A DNA stretch of 64,000 nucleotides, taken from Rheinheimera pacifica. GTDB lineage: Bacteria > Pseudomonadota > Gammaproteobacteria > Enterobacterales > Alteromonadaceae. This document shows, piece by piece, positions 58,685-64,000 of the stretch (its first letter is position 1; the number at the start of each line of letters is the position of its first letter). The notes below the pieces were generated by a model. It was not told the DNA's origin, did not search any database, and saw nothing but the letters and a program-made list of their open reading frames with translations. Location of the stretch: NCBI RefSeq assembly GCF_900108485.1, contig NZ_FNXF01000014.1:1-64000 (forward strand), given 5' to 3'. Made by a program: the position numbers and the translations under genes.

Positions 58685-59377
58685 ATGACATCAGATGTTC
58701 AGGCCATAGACTTTGCTTCTGTATTGGCCTCTACCGTGCATGATATGAAAAATTCACTTTGCATGCTGATACAGTCTACAGAATTTATTCAACAGGAAAG
58801 TGAGCAATTGTCTGAGCCGGCAAAAGACGAACTGGCCCGGCTAAATTATGAAGCAAACCGGCTGAATTCTAATCTGTTGCAGTTGCTGTCGCTGTACCGC
58901 TTAGAGCGTAACCAACTGCCGGTACAAATTGATCAGCATTACATTGCTGATCTAGTTGAAGAGATTTTACTAAAAAATCAGTTTTATACTGAACAGCGTG
59001 GTTTTTCCATTCAAGTAGAACAAGCCGCTGACCTGCACTGGTTTTTTGACTACGATCTGATGTCGAACCTGCTGAACGATGCCGTTGCCAATGCGATGCG
59101 TTATGGCAACAAACACATATTGCTCAGGTTCGGACAACTGGCAGGCAAATTACAGATAGAAGTGCATGATGATGGCCCCGGTTTTCCGGAGTTTATGCTA
59201 AATACCGACACTCTTGATATGAATACGCCCGATTTAACCAATAACCACACCGGCCTTGGAATATTTTTTGCTAAGCTTATTGCCAAAGCCCACGGCAATA
59301 AAGGCCAGTATGGCGCGGTTGAATTGTTCAACGGCGGTATCTATCACGGTGGCGTATTCCGGGTTACTTTGCCCTGA
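58685..59377 (+). CDS. Small sensorless histidine kinase
   Basis: 230 residues, soluble. An H-box-like segment (HDMKNSL, His near residue 19) starts a dimerisation helix pair. A HATPase domain follows with N-box NDAVANAMRYG, G1 DDGPGF and G2 GLGIFFAKLIAKAHG. There is no input domain or membrane segment before the H-box, so sensing must come from a partner or the role is phosphotransfer. GGAGG 4 nt before the ATG is a strong ribosome binding site. No response regulator is adjacent. The next gene lies 75 nt downstream. Confidence 0.85.
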   Translation: MTSDVQAIDFASVLASTVHDMKNSLCMLIQSTEFIQQESEQLSEPAKDELARLNYEANRLNSNLLQLLSLYRLERNQLPVQIDQHYIADLVEEILLKNQFYTEQRGFSIQVEQAADLHWFFDYDLMSNLLNDAVANAMRYGNKHILLRFGQLAGKLQIEVHDDGPGFPEFMLNTDTLDMNTPDLTNNHTGLGIFFAKLIAKAHGNKGQYGAVELFNGGIYHGGVFRVTLP

Positions 59378-59452
59378 GTAATACAGATAGCTGTTATTTC
59401 AGTTGTTTTGTGATTAATATGAGTTGTTGAACCTGTCCATAATGAGGTTGGA

Positions 59453-60217
59453 ATGCTGGTAACCTTGATCATTACACTGATAATTGCATTGGTAATTATT
59501 GCCGTTATTGTCAGTGCTATTCAGCAGCATAAGGAACGGCTGGCAACGTTAAAACGGGCAGAGTACAGCAAGTTACGTGCTGTACTGGAAGACAGTGAAG
59601 AATTATTAGTAAATTCTGCCAATGTGCCGTTATCGCCCGCTGTCAACCAGATGCTGTTAAAACGTGTCGCTTTTACGCTACGCGCAATGGTAGAGCTTGA
59701 ACCTGGCGCACGCGATCTTAAACAACGCCTGCAAGAAACTGAAAACCAGTTAACTGACACTAATACCGATAACAATGCCTCTGCTGAGTCAGTCACGCTG
59801 CCAGACAACGACCAGCAACTGATAGGGATGATTAAAGGCATAAAGCGCCTGCGTACTGTGCTGCGTGGTGAGCACGCCAGGGGCAATGTTGATACCCAGA
59901 TGGTTATTCAGGAAGATCGCCGGCTGGAAGTACTGCAGCTTCGCATTAATGTTGAAAGCCAGATTAAGCGCGGTAATCAGGCCCGTACCAATAATATGCT
60001 GGGCTCTGCCCGGCAGTACTTTGAAAAAGCCTTAACGGCACTGACTAATACCCCTCATCAGGACGACTACACCAACACCCGTAAATCTGAAGTGCTGCAA
60101 GCACTGGAAGACATTGCCACTCAGTTAAAAGAGGGCAATGTGCGCGACCGTGAGAAGAAAGAAGAAAAAGAAAACAAAGATTTAGACGAGCTGTTTGCAC
60201 CCAAACGCAAATGGTAA
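59453..60217 (+). CDS. Conserved membrane-anchored helical protein, function unknown
   Basis: 254 residues, no enzyme motif recognised. One hydrophobic helix (about residues 2-22) anchors it, followed by a mostly alpha-helical, charged region. A low-complexity Asp/Asn/Thr linker lies near 100-120, and a TPR-like helix pair (NNMLGSARQYFEKALTAL) near 185. The C-terminal tail is Lys/Glu-rich (NVRDREKKEEKENKDLDEL). The start is supported by GAGG 5 nt upstream. It may be co-transcribed with the histidine kinase gene and ends at a strong terminator before topA. Confidence 0.75.
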   Translation: MLVTLIITLIIALVIIAVIVSAIQQHKERLATLKRAEYSKLRAVLEDSEELLVNSANVPLSPAVNQMLLKRVAFTLRAMVELEPGARDLKQRLQETENQLTDTNTDNNASAESVTLPDNDQQLIGMIKGIKRLRTVLRGEHARGNVDTQMVIQEDRRLEVLQLRINVESQIKRGNQARTNNMLGSARQYFEKALTALTNTPHQDDYTNTRKSEVLQALEDIATQLKEGNVRDREKKEEKENKDLDELFAPKRKW

Positions 60218-60236
60218 CACTTATAGTGTTATACGA

Positions 60237-60265
60237 AACAGGCCGCATTAGCGGCCTGTTTTTTT
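60237..60265. terminator. Rho-independent terminator between the helical protein gene and topA
   Basis: AACAGGCCGC and GCGGCCTGTT form a perfect 10-bp stem around ATTA, followed by a run of T. It lies between two convergent genes and, with A residues on the other side, could serve topA too. Confidence 0.92.
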
Positions 60266-60281
60266 ACTGTTGGCAATGCCT

Positions 60282-62864
60282 TTATTTAGCCACCACCCAT
60301 TTGCCATTTTCATACCAGGCAGCCCAACCGGTCGCTTTGCCGTCTTTTTCCGACATCACATATTGCTGCTTGGTTTTACGGCTCCAGCGTACTATAGCCG
60401 GGTTACCATCAGGATCTTTTACCGGCGCATCGGCCAGATAATAGAACTTCGGCGATAGCTGAGCACGGTATTTAGCTAACTCTGCCACTAACGGTGCCCG
60501 GGTTTCACGTGATTTCGGGAAGGTAGATGCCGCCATAAACAAGCCGGCAGCGCCATCACGCAGTACAAAGTAAGCATCTGACTTTTCGCATTTCAGCTCT
60601 GGCAAATGTACAGGATCTTCTTTTGGCGGCGCGGCCTCGCCATTGCGCAGCAGCTTACGGGTGTTTTTACAGTCACTGTTAGTGCAGCCAAAATACTTAC
60701 CAAACCGGCCTGATTTTAACTGCATATCACTGCCACACTTATCACACTCAATCAGTGGGCCATCGTAACCTTTAATTTTAAAACTGCCCTGCTCTACCTG
60801 ATAACCATCACAAGCCGGGTTATTACCACAAACGTGTAATTTACGCTGCTCGTCAATCAGATAGCTGTCCATGGCCGTACCGCACTTAGTACAGCGTTTT
60901 TTCTGCCGCAGCGCTTCGGTTTCCATTTCATCTTCGTCGCTGACATTCACTGCCACATCACCCGAAACCAGGTTCATCGTAGTAGTACAGCGCTCTTTGG
61001 GCGGCAGGTTGTAACCTGAGCAGCCTAAAAATACCCCGGTAGAAGCCGTACGAATACCCATAGGCCGGCCACAGGTTGGGCAGGCAATATCGGTTAGCAC
61101 AAACTGATTAACCCGCATGCCGCCCTGCTCAGGGTCGTTTTCGGCAGTTTTCAGTTTTTGATAAAAATCACCGTAGAAGCTATCCAGCTCTTTACGCCAC
61201 TGCGCCTGGCCATTGGCGATATCATCCAGCTTTAACTCCATATTGGCAGTAAAATCGTAATTCATCAGGTCGTTAAAGTTTTCTACCAGCCGATCGGTAA
61301 CAATTTCACCCATTTTCTCAGCGTAGAAGCGCTTATTTTCAACGCGCACGTAACCGCGCTCCTGAATAGTCGAAATAATGGCGGCATAAGTAGATGGCCG
61401 GCCAATGCCACGTTTTTCCAGCTCTTTTACCAAGCTTGCTTCACTAAAGCGGGCCGCAGGCTTGGTAAAGTGCTGCGCACTTATCAGCTCTTCAAGGCTC
61501 AGCACTTCGCCGGGTTTAACGTCAGGTAATACGTTGTCTTCTTCATCTTTACGTTTCACTGCCGGTTGTACTTTAGTCCAGCCGTCAAAACGCAACACCC
61601 GGCCTTTAGCTTTCAGTTCAAAATCGCCGGCCTGTACAATAATGTTGCTTACATCGTAAAGCGCTGGCGGCATCTGGCAGGCCACAAACTGACGCCAGAT
61701 CAGCTCATATAATTTACGCGCATCAGCTTCCATATCGGCCAGGCTGGATGCCAGTACGTTAACATCGGATGGCCGGATAGCTTCGTGCGCCTCCTGAGCA
61801 TTGGCTTTACTACCATAGCTTAATGGCTGCTCCGGCAGATATTTTTTGCCAAACTGCTCAGCAATATAATCGCGGCAAGCGGCAACCGCATCGGCACTTA
61901 AATTGGTAGAGTCGGTACGCATATAAGTGATATGACCAGCTTCGTATAAGCGCTGCGCCAGCATCATGGTTTTCTTTACACCATAGCCCAGCCGTGTGCT
62001 GGCAGCCTGTTGCAGAGTTGAGGTAATAAAAGGCGCCTGCGGCTTACTGCTGCTGGGTTTATCTTCACGCTCCTGCACGGTATAGCTGGCTTTGTTTAAC
62101 AAGGCCAGGGCCGCATCAGCCTGGGTTTTGTTTACCGGCTTAAAGGCTTTGCCTTGCTGTTTAATAACATCCAGTTGTAAGGCCTGCTTTGCTGCCGTTT
62201 GCGTATCGGCAGCTATGGTCCAGTATTCTTCCGGCACAAAGGCTTTAATTTCGCGTTCACGCTCTACTACCAGGCGCACTGCAACCGACTGTACCCGCCC
62301 GGCTGATAACCCCCTGGCGACTTTTTTCCATAGTAAAGGCGACACCATAAAGCCCACAACGCGGTCTAAAAAGCGGCGGGCTTGCTGTGCATTTACCCGG
62401 TCGACATTCACTTCGCCAGGTTCTTTAAAAGCATTTTGAATGGCATTTTTGGTAATTTCGTTAAATACTACCCGCTTAAACTTTTGCTCATCACCACCGA
62501 TAATTTGCTGCAAATGCCAGGCAATAGCTTCTCCTTCACGGTCTAAGTCCGTTGCCAGATAAACGGTGTCAGCTTTTTCTGCCAGCGCTTTTAGCTCTTT
62601 CACCACTTTTTCTTTACCGGGCAAAATTTCATAGCGGGCTTTCCAGCCATGCGCCGGATCTATACCCATGCGATCAACCAGTGCCTGGTATTCTTTTTCT
62701 TCTTTACTCAGTGATTTACTCGCCGCAGACTTTTCTTTGCTGCTGCTGGTGGGTAAATCACGAATATGACCTACGCTGGACTTTACAACAAAGTCATTAC
62801 CGAGGTATTTGTTAATTGTTTTCGCTTTTGCCGGTGATTCGACTATAACCAGTGATTTCGCCAT
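60282..62864 (-). CDS. topA: DNA topoisomerase I
   Basis: Relaxes negative supercoils by single-strand passage. 860 residues (E. coli 865). Toprim domain: [14 protein letters not shown] at the N-terminus and [12 protein letters not shown] with the metal-binding acids. The active-site Tyr is in [13 protein letters not shown]. The C-terminus holds three Cys4 zinc ribbons ([27 protein letters not shown]) and a final DNA-binding tail with [11 protein letters not shown]. It is convergent with the helical protein gene and divergent from astB. Confidence 0.97.
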   Translation of the reverse strand: MAKSLVIVESPAKAKTINKYLGNDFVVKSSVGHIRDLPTSSSKEKSAASKSLSKEEKEYQALVDRMGIDPAHGWKARYEILPGKEKVVKELKALAEKADTVYLATDLDREGEAIAWHLQQIIGGDEQKFKRVVFNEITKNAIQNAFKEPGEVNVDRVNAQQARRFLDRVVGFMVSPLLWKKVARGLSAGRVQSVAVRLVVEREREIKAFVPEEYWTIAADTQTAAKQALQLDVIKQQGKAFKPVNKTQADAALALLNKASYTVQEREDKPSSSKPQAPFITSTLQQAASTRLGYGVKKTMMLAQRLYEAGHITYMRTDSTNLSADAVAACRDYIAEQFGKKYLPEQPLSYGSKANAQEAHEAIRPSDVNVLASSLADMEADARKLYELIWRQFVACQMPPALYDVSNIIVQAGDFELKAKGRVLRFDGWTKVQPAVKRKDEEDNVLPDVKPGEVLSLEELISAQHFTKPAARFSEASLVKELEKRGIGRPSTYAAIISTIQERGYVRVENKRFYAEKMGEIVTDRLVENFNDLMNYDFTANMELKLDDIANGQAQWRKELDSFYGDFYQKLKTAENDPEQGGMRVNQFVLTDIACPTCGRPMGIRTASTGVFLGCSGYNLPPKERCTTTMNLVSGDVAVNVSDEDEMETEALRQKKRCTKCGTAMDSYLIDEQRKLHVCGNNPACDGYQVEQGSFKIKGYDGPLIECDKCGSDMQLKSGRFGKYFGCTNSDCKNTRKLLRNGEAAPPKEDPVHLPELKCEKSDAYFVLRDGAAGLFMAASTFPKSRETRAPLVAELAKYRAQLSPKFYYLADAPVKDPDGNPAIVRWSRKTKQQYVMSEKDGKATGWAAWYENGKWVVAK

Positions 62865-63088
62865 CTTAATCCCGAGATCCCTAACATTTTGTGCATGCCA
62901 ACTATGCTGCTTTTTTAACGTATATCCGTAAACCGCAGTTGTGACAAGTGAATAAACTCATTATTATGCAAACCAGCTCATTTTCAGAGCTGCCTGGCGA
63001 AACCTTCGCCAATCCAAATGAAGCATCCTCAAGCGGCCGCAAAAATAATAAAAACAGTGCCCTTTCCAAACAAGGATATAAAGCAAAA

Positions 63089-64000
63089 ATGAAATACTTC
63101 GAAGCAAACTTTGATGGGCTGGTAGGCCCAACCCATAACTATGCCGGTTTATCTATCGGCAATGTTGCCTCATTATCTAACGCTAAAAACAGTTCCAGCC
63201 CGCGTCAGGCGGCCAAACAGGGCTTAAGTAAAATGAAGGCCCTGCATGACCTGGGTTTAGTACAAGGTGTGCTGGCACCACAAGAGCGACCCGATGTATA
63301 CACCCTGCGCCGTCTTGGTTTTACCGGCACTGATGCACAGGTAATAGAAAAAGCTGCCAAACAAGCACCTGCTGTGTTTAAAGCCGTTTGTTCGGCCTCC
63401 AGCATGTGGACAGCCAACGCCGCCACCATATCACCCTCTGCTGATACTGCTGATGGCAAAGTGCATTTTACCCCTGCAAATCTTACCAACAAATTTCACC
63501 GCTCACTTGAGCCTGTAACTACAGGCAAGATTTTGCAGGCAATGTTCCGTGATCCTCAACATTTTGCGCATCATACACATTTACCGGACAATGATCACTT
63601 TGGCGATGAAGGCGCCGCGAATCATACCAGACTTTGCAGCGCTTATGGTAAACGGGGGATTGAACTCTTTGTATTTGGCCGTTATGCATTCGATAGCAGC
63701 CAACCGGCGCCAAAGCGTTTTCCGGCCCGCCATACACTGGAAGCCTGCGAAGCGGTAGCCCGGTTACATGGGTTAAGTGCAGAGCACGTGGTATATATGC
63801 AGCAAAACCCCGATGTGATTGATCAGGGTGTATTTCACAATGATGTTATAGCTGTGGGTAACCAGAATGTGCTGTTTTACCATCAGCAAGCCTTTATCGA
63901 CAGCCAGCAAAAGCTAACCGAGTTACAGCGTAAGTTTGGTAATGCCCCCCAGCTGCACCTGATTGAAGTAAAAGACAGCGAGGTTTCTGTAGCAGAAGCG
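63089..64000 (+). CDS. astB: N-succinylarginine dihydrolase, 3' end beyond window
   Basis: Second step of the arginine succinyltransferase pathway: succinylarginine to succinylornithine, ammonia and CO2. About 304 residues are in the window. [20 protein letters not shown] matches the family N-terminus, followed by [27 protein letters not shown] and the guanidino-modifying-enzyme fold landmarks are present. The start chosen is the ATG at 63,089, with AAGGA about 12 nt upstream. The frame stays open to another ATG at 62,966, which would add 41 low-complexity residues unlike the family. Confidence 0.95.
   Translation, partial: MKYFEANFDGLVGPTHNYAGLSIGNVASLSNAKNSSSPRQAAKQGLSKMKALHDLGLVQGVLAPQERPDVYTLRRLGFTGTDAQVIEKAAKQAPAVFKAVCSASSMWTANAATISPSADTADGKVHFTPANLTNKFHRSLEPVTTGKILQAMFRDPQHFAHHTHLPDNDHFGDEGAANHTRLCSAYGKRGIELFVFGRYAFDSSQPAPKRFPARHTLEACEAVARLHGLSAEHVVYMQQNPDVIDQGVFHNDVIAVGNQNVLFYHQQAFIDSQQKLTELQRKFGNAPQLHLIEVKDSEVSVAEA

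Noticed and set aside
62966-63088. N-terminal extension of astB from the upstream ATG
   Set aside because: The extra 41 residues are low complexity, have no ribosome binding site and do not match the family N-terminus, which begins at 63,089.

Overview
The window looks like a gammaproteobacterial chromosome of the Rheinheimera/Alishewanella/Arsukibacterium kind. This is inferred from the layout rppH-ptsP-(TauE/SafE)-lgt-thyA, mutH, cysB next to topA, and an arginine succinyltransferase pathway gene (astB). It has two parts that read differently. Positions 1 to about 44,960 are accessory DNA, visibly AT-richer and almost entirely a lipopeptide biosynthetic cluster. Positions about 45,080 to 64,000 are ordinary core chromosome.

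Accessory part. One long minus-strand operon, read from about 37,400 down past base 1, encodes in order: a penicillin-acylase-like membrane protein without its catalytic nucleophile; a PvdE/SyrD-type cyclic-peptide ABC exporter; a FAAL-ACP-KS-AT-KR-ACP starter protein; an NRPS (TubC dock-C-interface-like-A-T-C-A-T-C); a SyrP-type Fe(II)/2-oxoglutarate dioxygenase; an NRPS beginning with a second interface-like domain (I-A-T); a hybrid C-A-T-KS-AT-KR-T protein; and an NRPS (TubC dock-C-A-T-C-A...) cut by the left window edge. Several of these genes overlap by 4 nt or are 2 nt apart. Read colinearly, a fatty acid is activated by FAAL, extended once with malonyl-CoA and reduced to a beta-hydroxy acyl chain. 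It is then elongated by an unassigned residue, a second unassigned (possibly Gly-like) residue, Asn, Asn, a reduced malonyl unit (giving a statine-like gamma-amino-beta-hydroxy acid), a Gly-like residue and more. The dioxygenase is a candidate beta-hydroxylase acting at the two interface-containing modules. No thioesterase is in the window.

Between this operon and an RND efflux pair (MFP plus inner-membrane pump) lies a scar of two truncated IS3-family elements fused head to head. A Sfp/EntD-type phosphopantetheinyl transferase follows, then a 26-nt tRNA 3'-end fragment at 44,935-44,960. The fragment looks like the right attachment site of an integrated genomic island whose intact tRNA should lie left of the window.

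Core part: pirin-like protein, Gcr-family membrane protein, three tandem FlgO-domain lipoproteins, thyA, lgt, a TauE/SafE permease, ptsP, rppH, mutH, a periplasmic amino-acid-type binding protein, cysB, a sensorless histidine kinase, a membrane-anchored conserved protein, topA and the start of astB. Corrected starts are given for rppH, mutH, the binding protein, the first FlgO-domain gene of its operon, the dioxygenase, the pirin and astB. Domain positions are approximate; adenylation specificities were aligned by eye to the GrsA ten-residue code and are predictions.
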